Below are positions 24,188 through 33,693 of a DNA stretch of 33,906 bases, in pieces. The stretch is from positions 1 to 33,906 of the forward strand of contig CAZVOD010000048.1 of NCBI GenBank assembly GCA_964628385.1, written 5' to 3'. The notes under the pieces were generated by a model that had not been told where the DNA came from, did not search any database, and saw only the letters and a list, made by a program, of their open reading frames with translations. Position 1 is the first letter of the stretch; every line of letters starts with the position of its first letter. Made by a program: the position numbers and the translations under genes. Source of the stretch: JANQPA01 sp964628385 (GTDB lineage Bacteria; Bacteroidota; Bacteroidia; Chitinophagales; Saprospiraceae).

Positions 24188-26551
24188 TCAAAAATCTATA
24201 ATTATTCCTATCGTTGGCAAAATCTGGCCCGTTTCAACATCTGTAACTTCTACTAATTGTCTTGGTTCTGTTATTTGACCTTCCTCATTCCTATCCAGTA
24301 CATAAACCGGCGGTTCAGGATTGTCAGCTGCATATAGATTTTGAATATCCAGAAAAACATCGAAACTCCAATTGGTAAAATTCCACTTCTTATTAATTCT
24401 GATATCCAGTGCATTGAAGGCTTCCAGTCTTCTGTCGCCCAATTGAGAATAATCTCTGATAATGTCCGGATAAACAGGCGTCGTTGCTTCGATATCTACC
24501 GGCGCGAAAGGTACGCTACCCAAATAGCGGAACTTTAGGCCCAACTCCCAGTTGTTACCAAACTTATAGCCACCGGTAAAACTCAATAAGTACCGATTAT
24601 CCCAAGCAGAAGGCAGGTAATTATCGGTATCCAGGCCGGTAAATTCGCTTCTAAAGTAAGTATAAGAAAGAATAGCAAATATATTTTTTGTAAGCTTCTG
24701 CTGAGCCAATACTTCTACACCATAAGATCGCCCTAGCCCTACACTGGCAATAGCTTCATTACCAAACACCGTAAAATCTCCCCCAAGATTCGCCAATGAT
24801 ACCTGATCAATTAGAGATACCGGATAGTTTTTGTAGCGCTTATAAAAAACTTCAATAGTAAACCGGGTACTTACCCTTGGAATAAACTCAAAGCCAGCCA
24901 CCAAATGATCACTGTGAATGTATTGAGCATCTTGGTTCACCAATTTGTTATTGCGATCCCTGAAACCAAGAATGGTATTTTGGGGAGCTTTGTAATACCT
25001 ACCAGCCGAAGCATTGAATTTCCAACGGTCCTGATTGTCAAGATTGACACTTAAAGCTACCCTCGGTGAGAAGGTGTTTAACAAATCATCCCCGTTTGAA
25101 GTAAAAGTATTTGCGTCCATCCGAAAACCAACAGATAAGCTGGCCCTGTCACTAAGAATGGGCCGGGTAGCCTGAGCAAAAATACCATAGCGCAGATAAT
25201 CAATAGCCGTGCTGAATTCGATTGCATCTGTAGTATTTAGTGTTTGAGTATTGTAGTTGATATTCTGAATGGTAAAACCACCAGCTAGTTTCCACTGCCC
25301 GACGTAGCGGGTAAGCTCAGACCTAAGCTTTACTTCTGTTTCTCTGGAGTCGTTCTCAAAAAATAAGCCCAACTCTGACTCATTATCCTCAAATCGCTTC
25401 AAATTATTATTGAAAATGCTAACGCTTAGGGCATTTCTCCAAAACCCCGTGCCATCTTTAAAACGTCGACGCCAACTTATACCTGTAGTATTACTCCACT
25501 GCTCAATTATTGGAGATTGATCCAGAGAAAAACGAGCTTCATCAGATAGATCTTCCGGTACGTTTATGGAAAAATTATCTATAGCTCCTAATCCTATGAT
25601 ATTGATCTCGTTGTAGTCATCAATCTTGTGGTTGAGCTTCAGCTGAAAATCCCAGTAGGAAGGTAGGAAAGGAAGGTCTAGTAGTTGGAATAGTAACTGT
25701 AAGTAAGAGCGCCGTACAGAGACAATATATGAAGCGTTCGAGGCTTTATTGGAGCCCTTAAAAAGCGGCCCTTCAGTAGTTAAAGCTGCTTCATTACCAC
25801 TGATCCTGATATTAGTCTGCCGCTCTCTGTTATTCCCCGTTCTTTGATCAAATTGAAGTACACCGGATAAAACATTATCATACTGCGCTGAAAAGGCGCT
25901 GCTGGTCAAAGAAACACCCTCAAAAAAAGAAACATTCAACAAACTGACAGGCCCTCCACCACTACCCTGGGTAGAAAAATGATTAATGTTGGGCACTTCA
26001 ATCCCATCCAGGAAATAAACGACCTCATTAGGTGCACCGCCCCTGATTATTACATCATTCCTAAAACCTCCGACGGAGGCTCCTACCCCCGGTAAAGACT
26101 GAATCACTTTTGCAATATCATTATTACCTCCTGGGTAGGAAACGATCTCCTCTGTTGTCAACTTCTGAACGGATAGCGGGGTTTCCCTGCTTTTTTGAAA
26201 TGGATCTGGCCGAACTACTACGCCCTCCAACTCTACGCTGGCTTCCTGTAATTCAAAGTTGAGGTCTATATTCCCCGCCGATTTTACAACATAATTGAAA
26301 CGAGTTATAGGTTTGTACCCCAAATAAGAAGCTGTAAAATTATACGTCTTCGTTGGGATATCCGTTATCTCATAGAATCCATTGAAATCAGTAGTAGCCC
26401 CAAAATCAGTGCTATCTATTTGTACAGTGGCTCCAATGAGTGGCTCTCCTGTTTTGGCGTCTTTTATATAGCCCGAAACAGTACCCGTTGGTTGAGCAAT
26501 CAATGCTACCCAAAGCCCCAATAAGTAGGAAATAACTAGTATTTTTTTCAT
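24188..26551 (-). CDS. TonB-dependent outer-membrane receptor
   Basis: 787 aa. Signal peptide about 1-19. Residues about 23-112 form a CarboxypepD_reg-like domain ('TVSGYIKDAKTGEPLIGATV'). The plug follows at about 122-240, with 'VIQSLPGVGASVGGFRNDVI', 'IRGGAPNEVVYFLDGIEVPN'. The remainder is a beta barrel of alternating aromatic strands ending in a terminal Phe. It should import an unknown ligand across the outer membrane using TonB energy. It is not paired with a SusD lipoprotein, which argues against a standard polysaccharide locus. At about 790 aa it belongs to the shorter, siderophore/cofactor-like size class rather than the SusC class of about 1000 aa. A bidirectional hairpin lies 18 bp beyond its end. 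Confidence 0.9.
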   Translation of the reverse strand: MKKILVISYLLGLWVALIAQPTGTVSGYIKDAKTGEPLIGATVQIDSTDFGATTDFNGFYEITDIPTKTYNFTASYLGYKPITRFNYVVKSAGNIDLNFELQEASVELEGVVVRPDPFQKSRETPLSVQKLTTEEIVSYPGGNNDIAKVIQSLPGVGASVGGFRNDVIIRGGAPNEVVYFLDGIEVPNINHFSTQGSGGGPVSLLNVSFFEGVSLTSSAFSAQYDNVLSGVLQFDQRTGNNRERQTNIRISGNEAALTTEGPLFKGSNKASNASYIVSVRRSYLQLLFQLLDLPFLPSYWDFQLKLNHKIDDYNEINIIGLGAIDNFSINVPEDLSDEARFSLDQSPIIEQWSNTTGISWRRRFKDGTGFWRNALSVSIFNNNLKRFEDNESELGLFFENDSRETEVKLRSELTRYVGQWKLAGGFTIQNINYNTQTLNTTDAIEFSTAIDYLRYGIFAQATRPILSDRASLSVGFRMDANTFTSNGDDLLNTFSPRVALSVNLDNQDRWKFNASAGRYYKAPQNTILGFRDRNNKLVNQDAQYIHSDHLVAGFEFIPRVSTRFTIEVFYKRYKNYPVSLIDQVSLANLGGDFTVFGNEAIASVGLGRSYGVEVLAQQKLTKNIFAILSYTYFRSEFTGLDTDNYLPSAWDNRYLLSFTGGYKFGNNWELGLKFRYLGSVPFAPVDIEATTPVYPDIIRDYSQLGDRRLEAFNALDIRINKKWNFTNWSFDVFLDIQNLYAADNPEPPVYVLDRNEEGQITEPRQLVEVTDVETGQILPTIGIIIDF

Positions 26552-26708
26552 TGACAGGATATTGAGTAATAAAAAACAATTTTGACTTAAAATTAAAACA
26601 ATACCGCTTTATAAAACACCCAGTAAACCCTGTGCCAATCTTTATGTTTAAGATTTTAAAAAATAAAAAATGTTAACCTGAACTTGTCAAAACCTTTGGC
26701 AGGAGCAT

Positions 26709-27578
26709 TCACGCAATCATAATTTGGTTGGGCTCGCCCAGAATAACGAGGAAACCACCTGTGTAGGCTTTACTTTGCACGTCGTTACGCATAATTTCAA
26801 AGAAACCCTCTATCTGCTCTTTGGATTGCCCTATGGCGAGTTCTAGCAGCAAGGCCTCCGGCTCACCATTTACGGATAAGCTAAGGTCATAGTAGCGATT
26901 GGTGCCGTTTTCACTAATTTTCTCATCCCTTTTAAGGGTAAAATTATCCAGCTTTTGGGAAAGAAAAGCCGATAATATACCCAAGACCTGAGCCCTGGAA
27001 AGGCCGTTGGTATCAACCTGATTAAAGAAGTCACTTATTTGCCCTCTGACCGTTTCGATGAAAGTATTTTCGGTAAGCTTTATTTTCTCGATATCTAAAG
27101 ACCTTGAAGTGGGCAGGTCAAAATCTCGAAAAGATTTAAACTCAATCATTTTGTCTAACAGAGCATGAGCAAAGGCGATTACCGAGACGATAGCCAGAAA
27201 TGCTTCATTGTCAGAAAATAGTAGTCGGTAATCGTGAGTAGAGGGGTTTCTCCATTGACGGCGATAGTTTTCAAACAGATCCAGTACCCGGCCGGATAAT
27301 ATCCGTTCGTCCTTAAAATAATTTTCTATATCATACAACCTCATGCGACCAGCTTCCTGTCCACTCAAACTGCGATAAGCCTCCTTCAAAATACCTTCGT
27401 AAGCCTGATTGGTGCGATAAATTACATCATTAAAGTATTGATTCTCATTTTTTTCCTGTCCTTCTGACAGCAAATCCGCCGCTCTACTAAAGTGGGAAAG
27501 CACAGCGTCAAGGCCCTCTCCGTTGGAATCAGAATTATACGCTTTTGCTTTTTGTTGGATAAGGTTTAGGATATTCAT
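26709..27578 (-). CDS. HEPN-like domain protein
   Basis: 289 aa from the preferred ATG at 27578. A longer frame begins at 27719, but that start would overlap the upstream gene by about 100 bp and its extra residues are low-complexity and lysine-rich. The N-terminal half is all-helical and contains R110-N-P-S-T-H115, the R-x4-H motif typical of HEPN RNase active sites, on a helix near 'ENYRRQWRNPSTHDYRLLF'. The C-terminal half (about 160-289) is mixed alpha/beta with a repeated-strand segment 'LLLELAIGQ'. A restriction-endonuclease-like fold is possible, but the expected E-x-K is E-L-A, so any nuclease activity there is doubtful. HEPN proteins often act in RNA-cutting defence or toxin systems. 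It follows the DUF6794-like gene by 40 bp. Confidence 0.55.
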   Translation of the reverse strand: MNILNLIQQKAKAYNSDSNGEGLDAVLSHFSRAADLLSEGQEKNENQYFNDVIYRTNQAYEGILKEAYRSLSGQEAGRMRLYDIENYFKDERILSGRVLDLFENYRRQWRNPSTHDYRLLFSDNEAFLAIVSVIAFAHALLDKMIEFKSFRDFDLPTSRSLDIEKIKLTENTFIETVRGQISDFFNQVDTNGLSRAQVLGILSAFLSQKLDNFTLKRDEKISENGTNRYYDLSLSVNGEPEALLLELAIGQSKEQIEGFFEIMRNDVQSKAYTGGFLVILGEPNQIMIA

Positions 27579-27618
27579 AGCTGGTTTTGATTGTTTTACG
27601 GACTCTGATTTTGTATGT

Positions 27619-28152
27619 TTAATTTTTTCCTCGTGGAGTAAGCGTTTCTCTCTGCTGCTGAGCCAGACTATCCAACCTCCTTTGCTTTTCCTGCCTTTCT
27701 CTCTCTTTCCTTGCTTCAATAGCGTTAAGCTGTTCTTTTATATCAAGATCTTTTTTATTGAGATAACGATGATAAGACCTAATAACAACTTTGGCCATAT
27801 CATCCGGGTGGTAAACTCCGAGCTGTCTTAAATAATGAGAAAAGCGAGAACCTTCATAGAATTGCCAGTTGTAGATAATCCAGCGGCCAAAGCTGAAGTG
27901 TAGCTTTTTAACCGCTTCTTTCTCGGAAACCTCTTTGAATTTTTTTCTGGAATCCTCTTCGATCAGCCGATTAAATTCGCTAAAAGCATCTGCGAAGTCT
28001 TTAGGAATATAGACTCCAAAGAGGTATTCTTTTTGTATCCGCTCCTGGTATTCTTCTTTCCATTCTTTGGTAGAAGAGACTTGAGCTGATAAACTAGTAA
28101 CAAAAAAAATAGAAAGGCTGAGCAAGGCAATTATCCATTTTTGCATATCCAT
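27619..28152 (-). CDS. Exported DUF6794-like protein
   Basis: 177 aa from the ATG at 28152; a GTG in frame at 28155 adds one residue. Signal peptide about 1-23 ('WIIALLSLSIFFVTSLSAQ'). The body carries the sequence style of the DUF6794 family: 'VYIPKDFADAFSEFNRLIEE', 'HFSFGRWIIYNWQFYEGSRF', 'LGVYHPDDMAKVVIRSYHRY'. The C-terminus is a charged helix rich in Arg/Glu/Gln. The family has no known function. It lies between a fabH-like gene (74 bp upstream of its ATG) and a HEPN-like gene (40 bp downstream), with all three in the same direction. Confidence 0.7.
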   Translation of the reverse strand: MDMQKWIIALLSLSIFFVTSLSAQVSSTKEWKEEYQERIQKEYLFGVYIPKDFADAFSEFNRLIEEDSRKKFKEVSEKEAVKKLHFSFGRWIIYNWQFYEGSRFSHYLRQLGVYHPDDMAKVVIRSYHRYLNKKDLDIKEQLNAIEARKERERQEKQRRLDSLAQQQRETLTPRGKN

Positions 28153-28226
28153 CACCGAATTTGAAATTAAAATTTTATTACGTCATTAAAATAACTGCCT
28201 TGAGCTTTAATTATTGTGAGACATCC

Positions 28227-29297
28227 CTACCATCTGATCAGGGAAGCGCCCCACGTAAACCCGCTTCCGAAGGCAGCCAGACAAACGAGGTCACCTCTTT
28301 TTACTGCTCCGGCTGCTACAGCTTCTGCCAGAGCAATAGGAATAGAAGCGGCAGTAGTATTGCCGTATTTTTGTATGTTATTCCATACTTTTTCATCTGG
28401 CAACCCCATTTTCTTTTGTACAAAAGAACTAATCCTTAAGTTGGCCTGATGGGGTACTAACAGGTCGATATCTTTAGGCTCCAGTTTGGCTTCATTGAGT
28501 GCCTCCATGATAACCTCCGGGAATTTCTGAACCGCCATTTTGAAAACGAACTGTCCCTCCATATTAGGATAAAGCTGAGCTTCATCCAGCATATGCTGAT
28601 TGATAAAAATATCACCAAACTCTGCATCTGAAAAGCCATAATCCACCTCCTCGGTCATATGCTTATTATGAATACCGCCATGAGCGCCGGGGCTTAACAA
28701 AGCAAGCTTCTCAGCAAAAGTACCGTCAGAGTGAAGTTTGGTATTCAGAATTCCCTGGTTATCTTCCTGGGTGGGTTGCAGCACCACTGCTCCGGCACCG
28801 TCTCCAAAAATCACAGTAACTCCCCGTCCCCGGGTGCTGAAGTCCAATCCCATTGAGTGCATTTCTGCTCCTACCAATAGAACATTTTTGTACATCCCTG
28901 TTTTTACGAATTGATCCGCTACGGAAAGGCCGTAAACAAATCCCGAACACTGATTGCGAATATCCAGGGCACCAATCTCTGTTTTGGTGATTCCCAGCTC
29001 TCTTTGCAGTAAAACTCCATTTCCAGGAAAAAAATAATCCGGACTTAGCGTAGCAAAAATAATAAAATCAATATCTTCTTTTTGAATACCCGCATTAGCT
29101 ATGGCTCGTTCTGCCGCTTTAGCGCCGAGGGTGGTGGAAGTTTCTTTTAAGCGCTCTGCATATCGACGTTCGGCTATTCCCGTGCGCTCCTTTATCCATT
29201 CATCAGAAGTTTCCATAAACTGCGTAAGGTCGTCGTTTGTTACTACCCGTTCCGGCACGTGATGACCTATTCCTGCTATTTTAGACTTTAACATCAT
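28227..29297 (-). CDS. fabH: 3-oxoacyl-ACP synthase III (FabH-like)
   Basis: 356 aa, slightly longer than the usual 315-335. It is expected to condense acetyl-CoA or another acyl-CoA primer with malonyl-ACP to start fatty-acid synthesis. The catalytic triad is visible: Cys117 in 'DIRNQCSGFVYGL', His283 in 'VPHQANLRI' and Asn313 in 'YGNTTAASIP'. The opening 'IAGIGHHVPERVVTNDDL' and 'SDEWIKERTGIAERR' are family hallmarks, as is the C-terminal 'LAAFGSGFTWGASLIRW'. The extra length is in an insert around residues 210-260. Bacteroidota genomes often have several FabH paralogs, so this one may have a specialised role. It is divergent from the response-regulator gene and is followed by DUF6794-like and HEPN-like genes. 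Confidence 0.9.
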   Translation of the reverse strand: MMLKSKIAGIGHHVPERVVTNDDLTQFMETSDEWIKERTGIAERRYAERLKETSTTLGAKAAERAIANAGIQKEDIDFIIFATLSPDYFFPGNGVLLQRELGITKTEIGALDIRNQCSGFVYGLSVADQFVKTGMYKNVLLVGAEMHSMGLDFSTRGRGVTVIFGDGAGAVVLQPTQEDNQGILNTKLHSDGTFAEKLALLSPGAHGGIHNKHMTEEVDYGFSDAEFGDIFINQHMLDEAQLYPNMEGQFVFKMAVQKFPEVIMEALNEAKLEPKDIDLLVPHQANLRISSFVQKKMGLPDEKVWNNIQKYGNTTAASIPIALAEAVAAGAVKRGDLVCLAAFGSGFTWGASLIRW

Positions 29298-29396
29298 AAA
29301 TTAATTTAGTAATAGTTAGATCCAACTACTGAAGGATTTTGTCCTCACTTAATCAGAATTATGGTAAAACTAAGTCTTAGGTATCGTAAAATAAAA

Positions 29397-29428
29397 TTTA
29401 TCTCCAATAAGCTGAAGGGCTATTTTTG
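29397..29428 (+). promoter_or_regulatory. Possible promoter of the response-regulator gene
   Basis: TATTTTTG at 29421-29428 fits TAnnTTTG, with TTTA (not TTTG) at 29397-29400 and a 20-bp spacer. It implies a leader of about 165 nt. Confidence 0.35.
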
Positions 29429-29551
29429 TAAGGCCATTTATTTTACTTTCCACTTATTCTTTTTTTTTATGAGTACCAGCAGCAAAATCTTCTTTATTTA
29501 AGTTTTCTAAAAGAGATTTTCCTTCAAAATCATTATCTTCCTCTTGAAAAG

Positions 29552-29576
29552 TTCACACCACCTACAACGGTGTGAA
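29552..29576. promoter_or_regulatory. Perfect 8-bp inverted repeat before the response-regulator start
   Basis: ttcacacc-(9 nt)-ggtgtgaa, ending 26 bp before the ATG. It may be an operator for a dimeric regulator (possibly self-regulation by the adjacent NarL-type protein) or a leader hairpin. Confidence 0.4.
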
Positions 29577-29602
29577 TAATTAATGAGAAAACTACAAATC
29601 GT

Positions 29603-30241
29603 ATGACAATGGATTTTATTAACCTGAGTATCGTAGAAGATGATCCCTGGATAGCTGAAGGATTACAAGCTTTTTTTGATGGAGAGCCACTCATCAATGT
29701 ACTCAGTACAACTGATAATATGGAGAATTTTTTAACTATACTACCTCAATTATCAAAACTGGATATCGCCCTGATAGACATCGGCTTGCCGGGTATGACT
29801 GGCTTGCAAGGTATCCCTGCCATAAAAAAGATAAACAGTGAAGTTGATATTATTATTCTGAGTGCTTTTGAAGAGCGGGAGAAAATCTTTGAAGCGCTCT
29901 GTGAAGGTGCAGTGGCCTATCTCTCCAAACGCTCCCGTCTTGAAGAGATCGGGGAAGCAGTGAAAATTGTAAAGGAAGGTGGCTCTTATATGTCTCCTAT
30001 GATTGCCCGAAAAGTAGTCAATTATTTTTCCATAAAAAAACCAGCTCCTAAAGTATCCATGACGCCGAGGCAACAAGAAATTGTAGAGGGCCTGGTGGAT
30101 GGACTGAGTTATAAATTAATTGCCACCCGGATGAATATTTCTGTAGAGACCGTGAGAGATCATATCAAGAAAATATACCGCAAGCTACAGATCAATAGTA
30201 AAGGAGAACTTCTCAGAAAGCATATGGACGGAGAGCTATAA
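29603..30241 (+). CDS. NarL/LuxR-type response regulator
   Basis: 212 aa. The receiver domain covers residues 6-125: acidic pocket E12-D13-D14, phospho-acceptor D59 in 'IALIDIGLPGM', S87 in 'ILSAF' and conserved K109 in 'YLSKR'. A LuxR-type helix-turn-helix covers about 152-207 ('MTPRQQEIVEGLVDGLSYKL', 'NISVETVRDHIKKIYRKL'). It is a DNA-binding transcription factor controlled by phosphorylation, and all key residues are present. Its likely partner is the HisKA_3-type kinase encoded 282 bp downstream on the same strand, since NarL-type regulators and HisKA_3 kinases go together. A second ATG at 29609 is also possible. The targets are unknown; an inverted repeat sits just upstream. Confidence 0.92.
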   Translation: MTMDFINLSIVEDDPWIAEGLQAFFDGEPLINVLSTTDNMENFLTILPQLSKLDIALIDIGLPGMTGLQGIPAIKKINSEVDIIILSAFEEREKIFEALCEGAVAYLSKRSRLEEIGEAVKIVKEGGSYMSPMIARKVVNYFSIKKPAPKVSMTPRQQEIVEGLVDGLSYKLIATRMNISVETVRDHIKKIYRKLQINSKGELLRKHMDGEL

Positions 30242-30246
30242 ACTTC

Positions 30247-30264
30247 TTTACTACTCGTAGTAAA
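30247..30264. other. Short palindrome after the response-regulator gene
   Basis: tttactac-tc-gtagtaaa, a perfect 8-bp inverted repeat with a 2-bp centre, 5 bp past the stop codon. The 2-nt centre is too tight for an ideal hairpin loop, so a protein-binding site is as likely as a terminator. No other feature was found in the 282 bp before the kinase. Confidence 0.3.
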
Positions 30265-30523
30265 TCAAACTATTAAAGGCCATAATATTTATCTATATTG
30301 AGGGCTGATGTAAAACCACTTCTTTTTCCTCCTGCTATTTGAAGTAATCGGCCAGACTGATGTAGTCACAGTCGTCTACTATCGAGCTATAACAAATCAA
30401 TAAATTTCCCATTCATTTTGGGTATTAAACTAATTACTTACCATGTAGTGTTAGCTTCAGTAGTTCAGTACAAAATGGTAAGCTGTAAGGCATCTTTGAT
30501 TCAACATCGGTTAAATAAGTGGC

Positions 30524-33500
30524 ATGCGTATTTTTTTCCTGTATTTACAGTTGACGGTATTTCTCTTAGTGGTGTCAGGGCAAAATTGTCGTACACATGC
30601 CCAGGCTATAGGTCTACATTCGGAGTTTTATTCGGTGGAGGATGGCTTGTCTGATCGGCTGGTAAAACAAATACGCTACATCTCTCCGGGTTATTTGTGG
30701 CTGGGCACTCCTGCCGGTCTCAATAAATTCAATGGATATGAGTTCAATATTTTTAATTCTGAATCAGAAGATTTGGTAAAATTAAGCAATGATCAAATCA
30801 AAAACCTTCTGCTGGACAGTGAGGGTAACCTAGTAATCACCTACACCAACAATCCCCTGACCCTGGATATTCTAAACCCGGAAACCCTTGAGAATAAGTC
30901 TATTCAGCTTTCTCCTACCAAAGGGCTCAAAGGTGTTCCCCGGCTGGTATTCTCTGATCGTCAAAACCGAATTTTTATACTTACCGTTGCTGAAGAAGGA
31001 TTGCGGATCTTTGAGTTGTACACCAATGGTAATTATGAAGAAATCTTCTTTCATGCCGAAAAGAGAAGCACGCTCACTCCCGTTGTTGATGCGATACACC
31101 TTACCGATGGCTCATTTTTCATAAATGATGAAGAAAAGGGGCTGCGCTGGTTCAATCAGTTTGGCAAACTTATTAAGGAAATTGAAATCAGCACCCTGAG
31201 TAATAGTGCATCACCTGCCGGACGGACTTTTCTCCTACACGAAGACATGCGTGGCCACGTGTGGTTTTCCTTTACGTACTCTGCCGGGCTCTACAGATGG
31301 AAACCATTCCGGGAAGAAGTAGAAAAGATCGATAATATTTCGCAAGAATGTTCCTATTCCAATGTTTGGGAGGATCAGGAGGGTAATCTTTTGTTTTCTC
31401 AAACGGATGGCATAGGGATTTATCCCAACACTTTAGGCCTAACATGTTATACTTTTGAAGGGCAATGGCAGGATTTCTCCCTCATGCTGGGCGACGCTAC
31501 CACCATTATTTCCGTAGCTACAAGTTCCAGCTTTTTTAAGGAAGCTTTTCTGGGACTGGATACCGGCCTTCGAATCGTAAAAAATAACAGGAGTAATGTG
31601 ACCACCCTTTTGAGTACCGAAACAGAAGAATTTGAACGAGGCAAAGTCATCCGGGGTATTGATGAAGATAAAGATGGAAAAATTTACTTTGCCCGTGAAG
31701 TCAATTATTGGTACTCCTGGGACCCCACGACCAGACAGCTGGATACGCTACCCATCATCGATTCGCTGACTGGCGAGCGCATTATCTTTAACTGCGGCCT
31801 CAAACTGGCATACCAGGCATCAAAAGATCAACTATGGGGAATTATGTGTGATCAAAACGAAATGGGGCGATTGGTAAGATATTTTCCTAAAACTCAAAAA
31901 GCCAGAACTTATAAGTTTGAATATAAATTTTCAGACTTTTTCATTGCTTCGGACGGATTAATATGGTTGTTGTATACTCAAAACCTCGAAAACGGGGGGC
32001 TTACCATTTTTGATCCGGTTACCGAAAGATTTACGGACTATTTTACGGACGACGAAAATATTTTAAAAAGCGGGGGGTATCCGAGAAAATTGTTCCAGGA
32101 CAGCCGCGGGATGATTTGGATAGGCACGGACAATGGCTTATTTGCTATTAACCCTGATCAGGGCACCCACAGAAAGTACGTTAAAGGTCCGGAATCATTA
32201 TCGAGTAGTACCGTTTATGAAATCAAGGAATCAGATTCAGGAGCTATCATGCTGGGTACTACCGAAGGGTTGAACATTTTGAATTCGGCCAACGACTCTG
32301 TATTGGTTTACAATGTGGGAGATGGTTTACCTAATAAAAACGTTTGTGGCATTTTACCAGTTGGTGATGATTGCTATTGGTTGTCGACATTCAACGGTAT
32401 CACCTACTTTGAGAAAGCTACTATGACCTTCAAAAACTTTTACCAACGGGATGGTTTTGCGCACAATGAATTCAACCGCTTTTCGATTTATAGGTCTAGA
32501 GCGGGGCTGATATACGCTGGCGGAGTTAACGGTCTTAATATTTTCGATTCTGAAGATCTGCTCCATGATTCTACACAGGCTCAGGTATTAGTTACCAAAT
32601 TCACTCGGTTTGACCGAAGAGAAAACCAACTTAATGTTCAAATAAAACGGCTTCAAAGCACCAATGCTTATACGATTATACCCTACGACTCTTATTTCCA
32701 GTTTGATTTTACCCTTAACAACTTTGAAAATCCGCAGAACAACCAATACAGTGTGTGGCTCAAGGGTTATGATCCCGGCTATTCTTTTTTGGGAAAAAAT
32801 AACTCTATCAGGTATTACAAGTTGCCTCCGGGCAATTATCAATTGTACATCCGGGGTGCCACTTCGGGTGGTAGCTGGAGTGAACCCAGGGTCATTGACC
32901 TTGAGGTCAGACAGGTCTTTTACAGGAAATGGTGGTTTATCAGCTTGTTGTTTATACTATTAGGGGTAATAATTTATCTGGCCTTCAAATATTCTTTACA
33001 TCAGCGATTGAGAATGGAAAGATTGCGCACTAAGATATCCAGTGATTTACACGACGAACTCAGCGGCTTACTGGCGGGTATAGCCATACAATCGGACCTA
33101 CTAAAGTTAAAGATTCAGGATCATGCACAGCGGGAAAAGTTAAATATGATCGGTGAGGTAAGCAGGAAAGCTATTTCCAAAATGAGTGATGTAATCTGGT
33201 CGATAGATTCCAGAAATGACAAAGTAGAAGATCTGCTACAAAGAATAAAAGAACACCTGATGGAAACACTCTCTCCAAGGGAAATTAAATACTATATTAA
33301 TATTAAAAAGATTAACCCTAAGGCCAGTATTCCAGTCAATATCCGTCAGGATTTGTACTTTATTTTCAAAGAAGCCATCAATAATGTAGCCAAACATTCT
33401 AATGCTGAGGAGGTTGTTGTAAGTTTGTTTAACGATAGTAAACACTTCAAAATGGTTATAAAAGACGACGGCAACACCAATAACATACCAGATGACAAAA

Positions 33501-33637
33501 GAAAAGGTGTAAAATCCGGACAAGGCATAGCCAATATGCGTATGAGGGCCCACAGGCTTGATGCAGAACTACTTATTACAAATCAAAATGGATATAGAGT
33601 AGAGCTCAATATGCCTAAATTTACAAAAGCCCGGTAG
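30524..33637 (+). CDS. Reg_prop / Y_Y_Y sensor histidine kinase
   Basis: 1037 aa inner-membrane kinase. Signal peptide about 1-27. A periplasmic propeller sensor follows (about 30-720) with Reg_prop-type repeats such as 'GYLWLGTPAGLNKFNGY' and 'GMIWIGTDNGLFAINPD'. Then come a Y_Y_Y domain (about 725-795), one TM helix (about 803-822), a HisKA_3 dimerisation domain with phospho-His843 in 'SSDLHDELSG', and a HATPase domain with the N box (E950, N954), DDG (981-983) and GxG (999-1001). All catalytic features are intact. It has no fused receiver or HTH, unlike the one-protein hybrid systems common in Bacteroidota, so it needs a separate partner. The NarL-type regulator 282 bp upstream is the obvious one. 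The ligand is unknown. Confidence 0.93.
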   Translation: MRIFFLYLQLTVFLLVVSGQNCRTHAQAIGLHSEFYSVEDGLSDRLVKQIRYISPGYLWLGTPAGLNKFNGYEFNIFNSESEDLVKLSNDQIKNLLLDSEGNLVITYTNNPLTLDILNPETLENKSIQLSPTKGLKGVPRLVFSDRQNRIFILTVAEEGLRIFELYTNGNYEEIFFHAEKRSTLTPVVDAIHLTDGSFFINDEEKGLRWFNQFGKLIKEIEISTLSNSASPAGRTFLLHEDMRGHVWFSFTYSAGLYRWKPFREEVEKIDNISQECSYSNVWEDQEGNLLFSQTDGIGIYPNTLGLTCYTFEGQWQDFSLMLGDATTIISVATSSSFFKEAFLGLDTGLRIVKNNRSNVTTLLSTETEEFERGKVIRGIDEDKDGKIYFAREVNYWYSWDPTTRQLDTLPIIDSLTGERIIFNCGLKLAYQASKDQLWGIMCDQNEMGRLVRYFPKTQKARTYKFEYKFSDFFIASDGLIWLLYTQNLENGGLTIFDPVTERFTDYFTDDENILKSGGYPRKLFQDSRGMIWIGTDNGLFAINPDQGTHRKYVKGPESLSSSTVYEIKESDSGAIMLGTTEGLNILNSANDSVLVYNVGDGLPNKNVCGILPVGDDCYWLSTFNGITYFEKATMTFKNFYQRDGFAHNEFNRFSIYRSRAGLIYAGGVNGLNIFDSEDLLHDSTQAQVLVTKFTRFDRRENQLNVQIKRLQSTNAYTIIPYDSYFQFDFTLNNFENPQNNQYSVWLKGYDPGYSFLGKNNSIRYYKLPPGNYQLYIRGATSGGSWSEPRVIDLEVRQVFYRKWWFISLLFILLGVIIYLAFKYSLHQRLRMERLRTKISSDLHDELSGLLAGIAIQSDLLKLKIQDHAQREKLNMIGEVSRKAISKMSDVIWSIDSRNDKVEDLLQRIKEHLMETLSPREIKYYINIKKINPKASIPVNIRQDLYFIFKEAINNVAKHSNAEEVVVSLFNDSKHFKMVIKDDGNTNNIPDDKRKGVKSGQGIANMRMRAHRLDAELLITNQNGYRVELNMPKFTKAR

Positions 33638-33671
33638 CCTTATTTTTACATATAGTCCAAAATACCATCAA

Positions 33672-33693
33672 AAACCCCCCACTTATGGGGTTT
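33672..33693 (+). terminator. Terminator of the sensor-kinase gene
   Basis: A 7-bp stem aaacccc/ggggttt with an 8-nt loop lies 35 bp past the stop codon and ends in TTT on the plus strand. Confidence 0.55.

Larger units (their letters stand above)
29298..29602. other. Divergent intergenic region (fabH / response regulator)
   Basis: No gene. It holds a promoter-like element on the plus strand and a perfect hairpin next to the response-regulator start, both listed separately. I found no clear TAnnTTTG element for the fabH-like gene on the minus strand. Confidence 0.4.

Noticed and set aside
24188..26551. Calling the TonB-dependent receptor a SusC protein
   Set aside because: It is shorter than SusC-class receptors and has no SusD neighbour.
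27579..27719. Longer N-terminus for the HEPN-like protein
   Set aside because: It would overlap the DUF6794-like gene by about 100 bp and adds only lysine-rich low-complexity residues; the ATG at 27578 leaves a normal 40-bp gap.
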